Source: Pectobacterium brasiliense (GTDB lineage: Bacteria; Pseudomonadota; Gammaproteobacteria; Enterobacterales; Enterobacteriaceae). From it: 64,000 nucleotides of DNA. The position numbers and the translations under genes were made by a program. The stretch is from contig NZ_JACDSF010000057.1 in assembly GCF_013449685.1 (NCBI RefSeq), positions 40,604-104,603 of the forward strand, written 5' to 3'. The notes under the pieces are model-generated. The model saw only the letters and a list, made by a program, of their open reading frames with translations, was not told where the DNA came from and did not search any database. Within the stretch, counting starts at the first letter, position 1; each line of letters begins with the position of its first letter. This document shows, one piece after another, positions 9,402-16,824 of this stretch.

Positions 9402-10766
9402 ATGGCATCACATCTTATTGATTTTCTTCTTATAGGGAATAATTTTGGCACGCCTGAAATGCGCGACGTCTGGTCCGAGCATAACCGCCTGACTAAACAG
9501 GTCGAAGTTGAAGTTGCCCTGGCGCTTGCTGAGGGTGAACTGGGTGTCATTCCGCTGGATGCGGCAAAAACCATTGCAGAAAACGCTGATGCAAGCGCGC
9601 TTAACGTTGAAGAGATTGCTAAAGATGCCGCGCGCATGAAGCATTCTCTGATGCCGACGATTGCCGCGATTCAGAAACAGTGCGGTGCGGCGGGTGAGTT
9701 TATTCATTACGGCGTGACCACGCAGGATATCGTTGATACCGCGACAGTGTTACAGCTGAAACAATCTTTTGATATTGTTGTCAGAGATACACAACTGCTG
9801 GCCGTTGAACTGAAACGTCTTGCGAAGAAATACCAACACACGCTGATGGCCGGTCGTACCCATGGTATGCAGGCGCTTCCCACCACGTTTGGCTTCAAAC
9901 TGGCTGTTTGGCTGGATGAGTTTATCCGTCACCTCGAACGTCTGACTGAAATCAAGGAACGTGTTCTCGTCGGCAACATCAACGGTGCCATCTGTACCTA
10001 TGCTTCTTTTGGCGAACAAGGGCCGGAAATCGAGCGTTTGACGCTGGATAAGCTGGGGCTGAATACGCCGAATATCGGCTGGCAGTCTGCCCGCGATCGC
10101 TTCTCCGAATATGCTTCTGTTACGGTTCTGATCAGCGGTACGCTGGGCAAAATCGGTAATGAGCTGTACAACCTGATGCGCACCGAGATTAACGAAATCG
10201 AAGAACCGTTCTCCGAAGGGAAAATCGGTTCAACCACGATGCCGCACAAACGCAATCCAGCTGCGCTGGAAGGGCTGGCGAGCCTGACGGCTCCGCTGTT
10301 TAAGAGCGCTGCACTGATTCATGAATCGATGAAAGTTGAGCATGAGCGTGATGCGATGAGCTGGCGTGCGGAGTGGATTGCGCTGCCGGAAATCAATATC
10401 TATCTCTCCGCTCAGCTTCAGAATGCGCTTGGCATCCTGCGTGGTATGTCCGTCAACGAGAAGCAGATGCTGGCGAACCTCGATCTGCAAAATGGCCTGC
10501 TGCTGTCCGAAAAAGTCATGTTTGAGATTGGTAAACGTCTCGGCAAGCAGACTGCTCACCATCTGGTTTACGAATGCTCAATGCAGGCATTCGAGCAGAA
10601 TCAGTCCTTTAAATCGGTGCTGCTGGCTCATCCAGTGCTGTCTGAACAGGTAACCGCTGCCGATCTGGACGAATGGCTGAATCCGGCTAACTACGTTGGC
10701 AGTGCGCCGCAGAAGGTTGATGACGTGATTCGCTATGCAGATAACTCCGGCCTGCTGCCAGCATAA
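9402..10766 (+). CDS. fumarase/aspartase-superfamily lyase, probable S-(2-succino)cysteine lyase
   Basis: This is a 454-residue member of the superfamily that includes adenylosuccinate lyase, argininosuccinate lyase and 3-carboxymuconate cycloisomerase. Its signature GSTTMPHKRNP is at residues 276-286, with the TTQDIVDTA and AGRTHGMQALP active-site regions upstream. Such enzymes split a C-N or C-S bond to release fumarate. By similarity alone it would be named purB. However, it is the first gene of an operon with an acetyltransferase, an amino-acid ABC importer and an M20 deacylase, a set that resembles the Bacillus yxe genes for S-(2-succino)cysteine. S-(2-succino) lyases of this superfamily are known, so release of fumarate and cysteine is my preferred function. 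The substrate is inferred. Confidence 0.75.
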   Translation: MASHLIDFLLIGNNFGTPEMRDVWSEHNRLTKQVEVEVALALAEGELGVIPLDAAKTIAENADASALNVEEIAKDAARMKHSLMPTIAAIQKQCGAAGEFIHYGVTTQDIVDTATVLQLKQSFDIVVRDTQLLAVELKRLAKKYQHTLMAGRTHGMQALPTTFGFKLAVWLDEFIRHLERLTEIKERVLVGNINGAICTYASFGEQGPEIERLTLDKLGLNTPNIGWQSARDRFSEYASVTVLISGTLGKIGNELYNLMRTEINEIEEPFSEGKIGSTTMPHKRNPAALEGLASLTAPLFKSAALIHESMKVEHERDAMSWRAEWIALPEINIYLSAQLQNALGILRGMSVNEKQMLANLDLQNGLLLSEKVMFEIGKRLGKQTAHHLVYECSMQAFEQNQSFKSVLLAHPVLSEQVTAADLDEWLNPANYVGSAPQKVDDVIRYADNSGLLPA

Positions 10767-10775
10767 GGTGACACC

Positions 10776-11318
10776 ATGAGTATCGTATTTCGTCAGGCCA
10801 CGCTTGCGGACGATGAAACTTTTCTGGCGCTGGCGCTGGCCGCATTTGAGCCGATTCGCCAGTTAGGCATCAATTTTTCCGCCGCCCATGCGGATATCGA
10901 CATGGTGCGTACGCATATTGCCTCACACGGCGTTTATGTGATGGAAAAAGACGGTGAGATGGTGTCGTCATTTACCATCCGCTATCCGTGGGGGCCTGAG
11001 CCGGGCCCGTTCGGTCTACCTCATCTGGGCTGGTTTGCAACGCACCCTGGCTATAAAAAACAGGGACTGGGTAAGCAAATGATGAGCTGGCTGGAGGAAG
11101 AAATTCTGATTAAGCAGCTCAAAGCGCCTGCCGTGTCGCTTGGCACCGCGCAAAACCACCCGTGGCTGATTGAGATGTACAGAAATTATGGTTTCAAGGA
11201 AGTCGGGCAGACGAATCTGGGAAAAGGACACCTGACAATCTGGATGGAAAAAATCCTTGATAGCCAATTGTATGACCAGTGGAAAGATAAAAAATCAAAA
11301 AGAGAGGCAGTAAAATGA
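10776..11318 (+). CDS. GNAT N-acetyltransferase of the thiol-adduct operon
   Basis: This is a 180-residue GNAT-family protein. The acetyl-CoA binding motif A is seen as HPGYKKQGLGKQMM (about residues 90-103), followed by the AVSLGTAQNHPWLIEMYRNYGF segment. ATG 10776 is preceded by AAGGTG. It starts 9 bp after the lyase gene, and its stop overlaps the following start by 4 bp. In the Bacillus S-(2-succino)cysteine pathway a GNAT enzyme (YxeL) acetylates the amino group of the adduct before breakdown. A similar role here is inferred from the partner genes, particularly the M20 deacylase. Confidence 0.8.
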   Translation: MSIVFRQATLADDETFLALALAAFEPIRQLGINFSAAHADIDMVRTHIASHGVYVMEKDGEMVSSFTIRYPWGPEPGPFGLPHLGWFATHPGYKKQGLGKQMMSWLEEEILIKQLKAPAVSLGTAQNHPWLIEMYRNYGFKEVGQTNLGKGHLTIWMEKILDSQLYDQWKDKKSKREAVK

Positions 11319-12106
11319 TGAAAAAAGTAACGTTGTCTGTTCTGGCGCTGACGACCGCCTTTCTTGTTGCTGGCTGTGATTCTGGGAAGAGCGGCGCTGA
11401 GCAGGAAAAAGTATTGAAAGTGGGTTCAACAGGCCAAAGTTATCCAAGTGGCTTCAAGCAGGATAACAAGCTGGTCGGGTTTGACGTTGAAGTCACGGAA
11501 GCCATCGCGAAAGATCTAAACTACAAAGTTGAGTGGGTCACCGCTGATTTCAGTGGCCTGATGGGCCAGTTGGAAGCGAAAAAGCTGGATACCGTGGCGA
11601 ATGTGGTAGCCATTACTCCAGCGCGTCAGGAAAAATATAATTTCGCTCAACCGTATAGCTTCTATGGCAGCCAGATTGTGACGCACAAAGACAACGCGGA
11701 CATTAATACACTGGCTGACCTAAAAGGGAAGACGGTTGCTGGGGTTCTGGGTTCCAACCATGTTAACAACCTGAAAAAAGCGTTTGCCGACGGCAGCGTG
11801 AATATTCGCACCTATGAAACACGTGATGGCGCGATGAACGATGCGCTGTCTAAGCGCGTTGAAGGCTACGTGAATTCACGTCCGATTCTGTTGGCAGAAA
11901 TTAATAAGCGTAACCTGCCGTTCAAACTGGTCGGCGAGCCGCTGGTGATTGAAGAAGTCAGCTTCCCGTTCCATAAGGACGAGAAAGGTGATGCGCTGCG
12001 TAAGCAGTTCGATGCAGAGTTAACGAAAATGCGTGCAGATGGGCGCTTGAAAGCGATCTCCGAAAAATATTTTGGTGAAGACATCACGGTATCACCGGCT
12101 AAGTAA
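11315..12106 (+). CDS. amino-acid ABC transporter substrate-binding lipoprotein
   Basis: This is a 263-residue solute-binding protein of the polar amino acid family (SBP_bac_3). The N-terminus has a lipoprotein signal with lipobox LVAGC (Cys21 as the lipidation site), so it is anchored in the envelope. The body shows KVGSTGQSYPSGF and LVGFDVEVTEAIAKDL, typical of cystine, glutamine and arginine binding proteins. ATG 11315 overlaps the acetyltransferase stop; a second ATG at 11318 is almost equivalent. It should capture the substrate for the permease and ATPase encoded next. The ligand may be S-(2-succino)cysteine or another cysteine derivative. Confidence 0.85.
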   Translation: MMKKVTLSVLALTTAFLVAGCDSGKSGAEQEKVLKVGSTGQSYPSGFKQDNKLVGFDVEVTEAIAKDLNYKVEWVTADFSGLMGQLEAKKLDTVANVVAITPARQEKYNFAQPYSFYGSQIVTHKDNADINTLADLKGKTVAGVLGSNHVNNLKKAFADGSVNIRTYETRDGAMNDALSKRVEGYVNSRPILLAEINKRNLPFKLVGEPLVIEEVSFPFHKDEKGDALRKQFDAELTKMRADGRLKAISEKYFGEDITVSPAK

Positions 12107-12132
12107 CCTCACACTGTTATCTCGGCCGAGTC

Positions 12133-12201
12133 ATTACGTAACCTGATGATTCGTTATGTCGCCAGATGGCTTGTTATGTAGCCAGATGTTCGTTATATAG
12201 C
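12133..12201 (+). repeat. three 20-bp tandem units in an intercistronic gap
   Basis: Units start at 12133 (ATTACGTAACCTGATG), 12153 (GTTATGTCGCCAGATG) and 12173 (GTTATGTAGCCAGATG), with a partial copy at 12192. A perfect 10-bp palindrome CTCGGCCGAG (12121-12130) lies just upstream. The first unit is degenerate. The array fills the only long gap inside the operon, between the binding-protein and permease genes. Confidence 0.7.
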
Positions 12202-12218
12202 AAATAGTCATAACCCTG

Positions 12219-12246
12219 TTCCACCGGTGCAATATGGCCGGTGGAA
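12219..12246 (+). promoter_or_regulatory. hairpin covering the permease ribosome-binding site
   Basis: TTCCACCGG (12219-12227) is perfectly complementary to CCGGTGGAA (12238-12246), with a 10-nt loop. The descending arm contains the GGTGGAAG purine stretch (12240-12247) that serves as Shine-Dalgarno for ATG 12253. Folding of the mRNA should therefore reduce permease translation relative to the upstream lipoprotein. There is no T tract, so it is not a normal terminator. Confidence 0.6.
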
Positions 12247-12252
12247 GCATTA

Positions 12253-12936
12253 ATGGTATTACTCATGAATATCGATCTTGCCTACCTGCTAAAGGTCTTT
12301 CCCCAGGTATTAATGTATTTGCCAACCACGCTGTTCCTCGCCGTGGTTTCGATGTTTTTTGCTATGGTTCTCGGCCTTATCCTGGCGTTAGTCCGTGAAA
12401 GCAAGATTGTCGTGGTAGTAAAAATCGTCGAGCTGTATATCTCGCTGTTTCGCGGTATTCCGTCGCTGGTTCAGCTGTTTATCATCTACTTCGGCTTGCC
12501 GCAGCTATTCCCCGGCTTATCCAATCTGGATGCGATGACGGCCGCGATTATTGGCTTTAGCCTGAAAACGTCCGCCTACATGGCTGAGATTTTCCGTGCG
12601 GGCTTGGCCTCGGTGGATTTCGGCCAGACGGAAGCAGGCTTATCCATTGGTATGAGCAAAGCGCAGGTCTACCGCCGCATCGTGTTGCCTCAGGCCATGC
12701 TGAATGCGCTGCCCGCGACGGGTAACACCTTCATTTCCCTGATTAAAGATACCTCGGTGGCCTTTGCGCTGGGCGTCTCCGAACTGTTCGCGGAAGGCAA
12801 GATGATTGCCGCTGAATCTCTGCGTTTCTTCGAGACCTTCCTAGTTGTGGGGCTGATTTACTGGATGGTGATTGTGGTTTACGCCTGGCTGCAAAAACAG
12901 CTTGAGAAGAAACTGAATCACTCGCTACAGCGATAA
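12253..12936 (+). CDS. amino-acid ABC transporter permease
   Basis: This 227-residue inner-membrane permease belongs to the HisM/GlnP family. It has about five hydrophobic segments and the EAA-type loop EAGLSIGMSKAQVYRRIVLPQAMLNALP that docks the ATPase. Candidate starts are GTG 12241, ATG 12253 and ATG 12265. I chose 12253 because GGTGGAAG precedes it at good spacing. It forms the channel for the solute captured by the upstream lipoprotein and ends 9 bp before the ATPase gene. Confidence 0.87.
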   Translation: MVLLMNIDLAYLLKVFPQVLMYLPTTLFLAVVSMFFAMVLGLILALVRESKIVVVVKIVELYISLFRGIPSLVQLFIIYFGLPQLFPGLSNLDAMTAAIIGFSLKTSAYMAEIFRAGLASVDFGQTEAGLSIGMSKAQVYRRIVLPQAMLNALPATGNTFISLIKDTSVAFALGVSELFAEGKMIAAESLRFFETFLVVGLIYWMVIVVYAWLQKQLEKKLNHSLQR

Positions 12937-12945
12937 GGGGCTGAC

Positions 12946-13707
12946 ATGATCAGTGTAAAGAATCTTTCTAAACGCTTTGGCGATCAGGTGGTGTTGGACA
13001 ACATTAGTCTGGATATCGCCAAAGGCGAAGTCGTGGCGATTATCGGCCCCTCCGGTTCGGGTAAATCCACGCTGTTGCGCTGTCTGAACCTGTTGGAAAC
13101 GCCAGAGTCGGGCACGATTGAAATTGGCGACCAAACGCTGGATACGCGTCGTTATTCCTCTAAAGAGGCCTATGCGCTGCGTCGTCAGACGGCGATGGTA
13201 TTCCAGAGTTACAACCTGTTTAAGAACAAGACGGCGCTGGAAAATGTGACGGAAGCGCTGATTGTCGTGAAAAAAATGCCGAAGAAGCAGGCGGACGAAA
13301 TCGGTCTGGCACTGCTGGAGCAGGTTGGTCTGCTGCCGCAGGCGGCACAGTATCCGGTGACGCTATCCGGCGGGCAGCAGCAGCGCGTGAGTATTGCACG
13401 TGCGCTGGCGGTTGATCCGAAGGCGATTTTGTTTGATGAACCGACCTCGGCACTTGACCCGGAAAGGGTACACGAAGTGCTTCAGGTGATTCAGAAGCTG
13501 GCGAAAAACGACACCACGATGGTGATCGTCACCCACGAAATGCAGTTTGCGAAAGAAGTGGCTGACCGAGTGATCTTCATGGCGGATGGTCATATCGTTG
13601 AGGAAGGTCCGGCGGAGCAGGTTATTAGCTTCTCGGATAACCCGCAAACCCAGCGTTTCCTGCGTCAGTTGACCAAGCTGCCTGAGCCGCTTGAGTACGA
13701 TATTTAA
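12946..13707 (+). CDS. amino-acid ABC transporter ATP-binding protein
   Basis: This 253-residue ATPase of the polar amino acid ABC family powers the importer. The Walker A motif GPSGSGKST is at residues 34-42, the ABC signature LSGGQQQR at 140-147 and the Walker B/D-loop DEPTSAL from residue 164, followed by the switch histidine in VTHEMQF. It is cytoplasmic. The gene starts 9 bp after the permease stop and is followed after 77 bp by the deacylase gene. Confidence 0.9.
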   Translation: MISVKNLSKRFGDQVVLDNISLDIAKGEVVAIIGPSGSGKSTLLRCLNLLETPESGTIEIGDQTLDTRRYSSKEAYALRRQTAMVFQSYNLFKNKTALENVTEALIVVKKMPKKQADEIGLALLEQVGLLPQAAQYPVTLSGGQQQRVSIARALAVDPKAILFDEPTSALDPERVHEVLQVIQKLAKNDTTMVIVTHEMQFAKEVADRVIFMADGHIVEEGPAEQVISFSDNPQTQRFLRQLTKLPEPLEYDI

Positions 13708-13784
13708 CGCATACGTAGACACACCTGCACGCCTGAACAAGCCTGCCCTGCCAGATAGGGCACGATAATGTGGAGTAAGAATTG

Positions 13785-14942
13785 ATGCAAACCGCACCCC
13801 AGCACGAGCCTCTGGCTCAGTTTATTCAGGCATTTCGCCACGATTTACATCGCAATCCTGAGTTGTCGAATCAGGAGTTTGAGACCACGAAGAAGATTCG
13901 TGCAGTATTGGAAAAAGAGGGGATTCGTATCCTCGACCTACCGCTGAAAACCGGTCTGGTTGCTGAAGTTGGCGGCTTACAGGATGGCCCGCTGGTCGTG
14001 GTGCGTTCGGACATCGACGCCCTGCCGATTGAAGAAGAGTCTGGCGTAGAATTTACGTCGCTCAACAAAGGGGTGATGCACGCCTGCGGTCATGATTTTC
14101 ACTCTTCCGCTGCACTTGGCGCGGCGATTCTGCTGAAGAAAATCGAGCCGGAGCTGAAAGGCACTGTGCGAATTTTGTTCCAGGCCGCTGAAGAGACTGG
14201 GCTGGGCGCACCGGAAGTCATCGCCGTTGGCGCGTTGGACAATGCGGTAGCGATTTTCGGCATTCACAACGATCCGACGCTGCCCGTTGGCGTTATCGGC
14301 GGGAAAGACGGCGCATTGACGGCGGGCGTTGACCGCTTTGAGATCAAGATCGCAGCGAAAGGCTGTCACGCCGCGAAGCCGCATGAAGGTAACGATCCGA
14401 TTATCATTCTGGGTCAGCTGATTTCTGCCGTACAGACCATTATCAGCCGCACGGTGTCTTCTGACAACAACGCGGTGGTGTCGATTACGCAGGTGCATAG
14501 TGGCAGCACCTGGAACGTTATCCCAGACACGGCCTACGTTGAAGGCACGGTCAGAACGTTCAATCAGGACGCGCGTGATTTGATTGAACAGCGTTTCCGT
14601 CAGATTGTTGCAGGTATCGCTAGCACCTTTGGCGCAGAAATTGAGTTCCTGTGGCACGCAGGGCCGCCATCGGTAATCAACACGCCAGAGTGGGTTGAGT
14701 TTGCGCTGAATGTGGCGAGTGACGAAGGGTTTGAAGCGCGCCGCGTGGAAGCCAGCCCGATTGGTGAAGATTTCGCGTTCTATCAACAAAAACTACCGGG
14801 TACGTTCATGATGGTCGGTTCCGGCGGACCGTATGCGCTGCACCACCCGAAATTCCGCGTTGATGACAGCGCGCTGTTCCCGACTGCGCACTATCTTTAT
14901 CAGGTGGCGAAGCAGAGCTTAGAGCAGTTGTCCTCCCGCTAA
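13785..14942 (+). CDS. M20-family amidohydrolase / N-acyl-amino-acid deacylase
   Basis: This 385-residue M20D (HipO/YxeP-like) metallohydrolase carries the metal-ligand motifs MHACGHDFHSSAALG and EETGLGAPEV, the dimerisation-domain HAAKPHEG motif and a late EDFAFYQQKLPG ligand motif. Such enzymes deacetylate N-acyl amino acids. In the Bacillus 2-succinocysteine route, YxeP removes the acetyl group placed by YxeL, so the pairing with the GNAT gene here fits an acetylation/deacetylation step. ATG 13785 follows GGAGTAAG. It is the last gene of the operon; a weak terminator follows. Confidence 0.85.
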   Translation: MQTAPQHEPLAQFIQAFRHDLHRNPELSNQEFETTKKIRAVLEKEGIRILDLPLKTGLVAEVGGLQDGPLVVVRSDIDALPIEEESGVEFTSLNKGVMHACGHDFHSSAALGAAILLKKIEPELKGTVRILFQAAEETGLGAPEVIAVGALDNAVAIFGIHNDPTLPVGVIGGKDGALTAGVDRFEIKIAAKGCHAAKPHEGNDPIIILGQLISAVQTIISRTVSSDNNAVVSITQVHSGSTWNVIPDTAYVEGTVRTFNQDARDLIEQRFRQIVAGIASTFGAEIEFLWHAGPPSVINTPEWVEFALNVASDEGFEARRVEASPIGEDFAFYQQKLPGTFMMVGSGGPYALHHPKFRVDDSALFPTAHYLYQVAKQSLEQLSSR

Positions 14943-14966
14943 TCTCCTCTCATTAAGTCAACGCTG

Positions 14967-15007
14967 TCCGCGTCGGTTTCCCGGCGCGGATATTTTCCCC
15001 TTTTTTT
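14967..15007 (+). terminator. probable terminator after the M20 gene
   Basis: TCCGCG (14967-14972) pairs with CGCGGA (14985-14990) around a 12-nt loop, and a T-rich run follows (TATTTTCCCCTTTTTTT, to 15007). The stem is short, so strength is uncertain. Confidence 0.55.
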
Positions 15008-15034
15008 AAATTGAATCAGCAGCTTTGATAGGAC

Positions 15035-15148
15035 TGTCGGAAAAACACGACACTCTGGGGGTTATGTTGTCGCAAAAAAGAGACATTTAATTAATTGATT
15101 ATTAATGGTTAATATTTTACGTGACAAAATCGTCTCTGAATGGCGACA
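15035..15148 (+). promoter_or_regulatory. three GlrR-type activator boxes and an IHF-like site upstream of glmZ
   Basis: The GlrR (YfhA) binding pattern TGTC-N10-GACA occurs exactly at 15035-15052 and 15068-15085, and with one mismatch (CGTC-N10-GACA) at 15131-15148. Box starts are 33 and 63 bp apart, close to whole helical turns. An IHF-type match (TAA-N4-TTGATT) lies at 15088-15100. This is the layout of an upstream enhancer for a sigma-54 promoter, about 160-275 bp before the glmZ start. Confidence 0.75.
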
Positions 15149-15282
15149 GGTTTTGTGAGCGCGATCTCGTTTTTGCCGCCCATCGTGTCTTAGCTTCTCT
15201 CATTGTGGATAAATAAAAATAGTATTTATTATTAGATGCTTAACTCTATTTTGTGAGGCTGTGATAATAAAGTTATGCATAT

Positions 15283-15298
15283 TGGCATAATTTATGCT
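15283..15298 (+). promoter_or_regulatory. sigma-54 promoter of glmZ
   Basis: TGGCATAATTTATGCT matches the -24/-12 pattern: GG at 15284-15285 and GC at 15296-15297, with the required 10-bp spacing between the two doublets. The GC lies 12-13 bp before the predicted glmZ start at 15310. A TATGCT hexamer within it could also serve a sigma-70 promoter. Confidence 0.78.
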
Positions 15299-15309
15299 TA
15301 AATAAGCGG

Positions 15310-15519
15310 GTAGATGCTCATTCCACCTTCTATGCTTGCTTCGGCTTCATAATCCTGGGAATGACGCAGAGCCAATTTGAGGTGCCTATCGTCCAACTCC
15401 AGATGAAGATGCAAATCTCCATCGGGCCTTCCGGACATAACGTTGAGTGAGGCACCATTCTGTTGTCTGACAGACCTGATATTTTCAACGCTTACCGTTT
15501 ATCGGTAAGCGTTTTTTTT
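15310..15519 (+). ncRNA. glmZ: small RNA GlmZ
   Basis: GlmZ is an Hfq-dependent small RNA that base-pairs with glmS mRNA and activates synthesis of glucosamine-6-phosphate synthase; RapZ and RNase E control its decay. The sequence begins GTAGATGCTCATTCC, contains GGAATGACGCAGAGCC and ACAACGTTGAGTGA-like segments (here ATAACGTTGAGTGAGGCACC), and ends with an 11-bp terminator stem AACGCTTACCG / CGGTAAGCGTT and eight T. The length of about 210 nt and the place upstream of hemY both match E. coli glmZ. Start position is inferred from E. coli and the promoter spacing. Confidence 0.93.
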
Positions 15520-15624
15520 CGTCTGAGTAAAATGCTCGGTAGCCGCCTTCTGTCGGACTAGATGAAACCGCCCATAAAAAGAGAAAGGCTCCAAAAGGAG
15601 CCTTATGAAAGAGTGGCGTAGCGA

Positions 15625-16824
15625 TTAGTCGGCAGGTTGCTGTAGCGTGAGCAGTAGCCCTTCGCGCCGCATTTGCGCCGCTTCATCCGGCAGACGCAAC
15701 CGGTCGAGTGCGTCGGCGCGCCAAGCATAATCATACGCGTCCGGTCGTAATTCCAGTGCGGTGCGGAAAGCATCGCTGGCCTTCTGCCATTCGCCGTGTT
15801 TCATCAGTAATTGGCCTAACGTGCTGCTCAGCAGCGCAGTAGAGGCTTGCTGCTTGATGTACTGGCGCAGTAATTTTTCCAGTTGTTCTGGGTTTCCGGC
15901 TTTGAGGCGTGGCATTAGCAGGATCAAACGTTCGTCATACTGGCGCTTGAGACCGTCGAGAATGATCTTCTGAGCGGTATCATGCTCGTCACACTCGATC
16001 AGATGCTCAGCCATCGCGACCTGAAGCGGGATCTCATGGCGTACTTTGCGACTCTGATTATTCCACCATGATTTCAGCCCTTCGCTGCCGCCATCTGCCA
16101 TTGCCTGATTCATCAGACCGATATAGGCCTGCTGCTGTAGATCCAGTAGACGTTCTTCAGGGTACAGATTGATCTTGCGCATCGCAGGCAGAATATCCAG
16201 CAGCGCGCTATAGGCGTGAGTGCGCAGGAAAGCTTGCTCCGCTAAACGCAGTACCTCAGGATGGCGGGGCGCAACCTCCAGCAGTTTGTCGACGCCGTGA
16301 CGTGCGGCATGATCTTCATTACGCGCTAGCTGAATACGCACGCGCGTAATATCCACCGGAAGCTGATCGGTATCTGCAACCTCGGCGGCACGCTCCAGAT
16401 ATTGCTTGGTGCGGAATTCGTCGCCGCGCTGCTGAGCGGCTTCGGCTGCCAGCAGGTAGTTAACCACGGGCTGCTCGGCATGGTCGGCATTGCGCGTCAG
16501 TAGCTTCTCTACCTGTAAATAATCCCCCTCGGCCAGCTTGAGCAGCGCGGCTTTGGTCTGTTTTCTGGCGCGGGTGCGTTTGCGGCCGAGGAACCAGCCG
16601 CGTGTGCGGGATCCGGTACGAAAGATCCGGCGGAGCACCCATTCCACCGCCAAAAAGGCGAGGAAGAACAGTACCAGCATGATGACCAGACCGGTCACGC
16701 TGGTTTGAATGTCATAGTTATCCGTTTGGATCAGGACGTAGCCTTGGTGACCCGCGACGATCGGGCCTATCACAACGCCGGCGATCAGGATCAGGAACAG
16801 CAATAAGACTTTTAGCATGCTCAT
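15625..16824 (-). CDS. hemY: HemY, TPR inner-membrane protein of the hem operon
   Basis: This 399-residue protein begins with two hydrophobic segments (about residues 3-25 and 40-65), followed by the basic [23 protein letters not shown] region and a tetratricopeptide-repeat domain to the C-terminus (for example [35 protein letters not shown], starting near residue 335). It is the HemY of gamma-proteobacteria, not the Bacillus oxidase of the same name; its precise role beside haem synthesis is unsettled. It is the last gene of hemCDXY and overlaps the hemX stop by 4 bp, which is why I used the ATG at 16824; an ATG two codons on is also possible. Confidence 0.92.
   Translation of the reverse strand: MSMLKVLLLFLILIAGVVIGPIVAGHQGYVLIQTDNYDIQTSVTGLVIMLVLFFLAFLAVEWVLRRIFRTGSRTRGWFLGRKRTRARKQTKAALLKLAEGDYLQVEKLLTRNADHAEQPVVNYLLAAEAAQQRGDEFRTKQYLERAAEVADTDQLPVDITRVRIQLARNEDHAARHGVDKLLEVAPRHPEVLRLAEQAFLRTHAYSALLDILPAMRKINLYPEERLLDLQQQAYIGLMNQAMADGGSEGLKSWWNNQSRKVRHEIPLQVAMAEHLIECDEHDTAQKIILDGLKRQYDERLILLMPRLKAGNPEQLEKLLRQYIKQQASTALLSSTLGQLLMKHGEWQKASDAFRTALELRPDAYDYAWRADALDRLRLPDEAAQMRREGLLLTLQQPAD

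Noticed and set aside
9402..10766. Naming the lyase as adenylosuccinate lyase PurB
   Set aside because: The family signature is shared by several lyases, and the operon (transporter, acetylase, deacylase) has no purine genes. Enteric purB normally lies near hflD/mnmA.
13977..14789. 270-residue minus-strand frame within the M20 hydrolase gene
   Set aside because: It is antisense to a gene with all metal-binding motifs, with no own signals.
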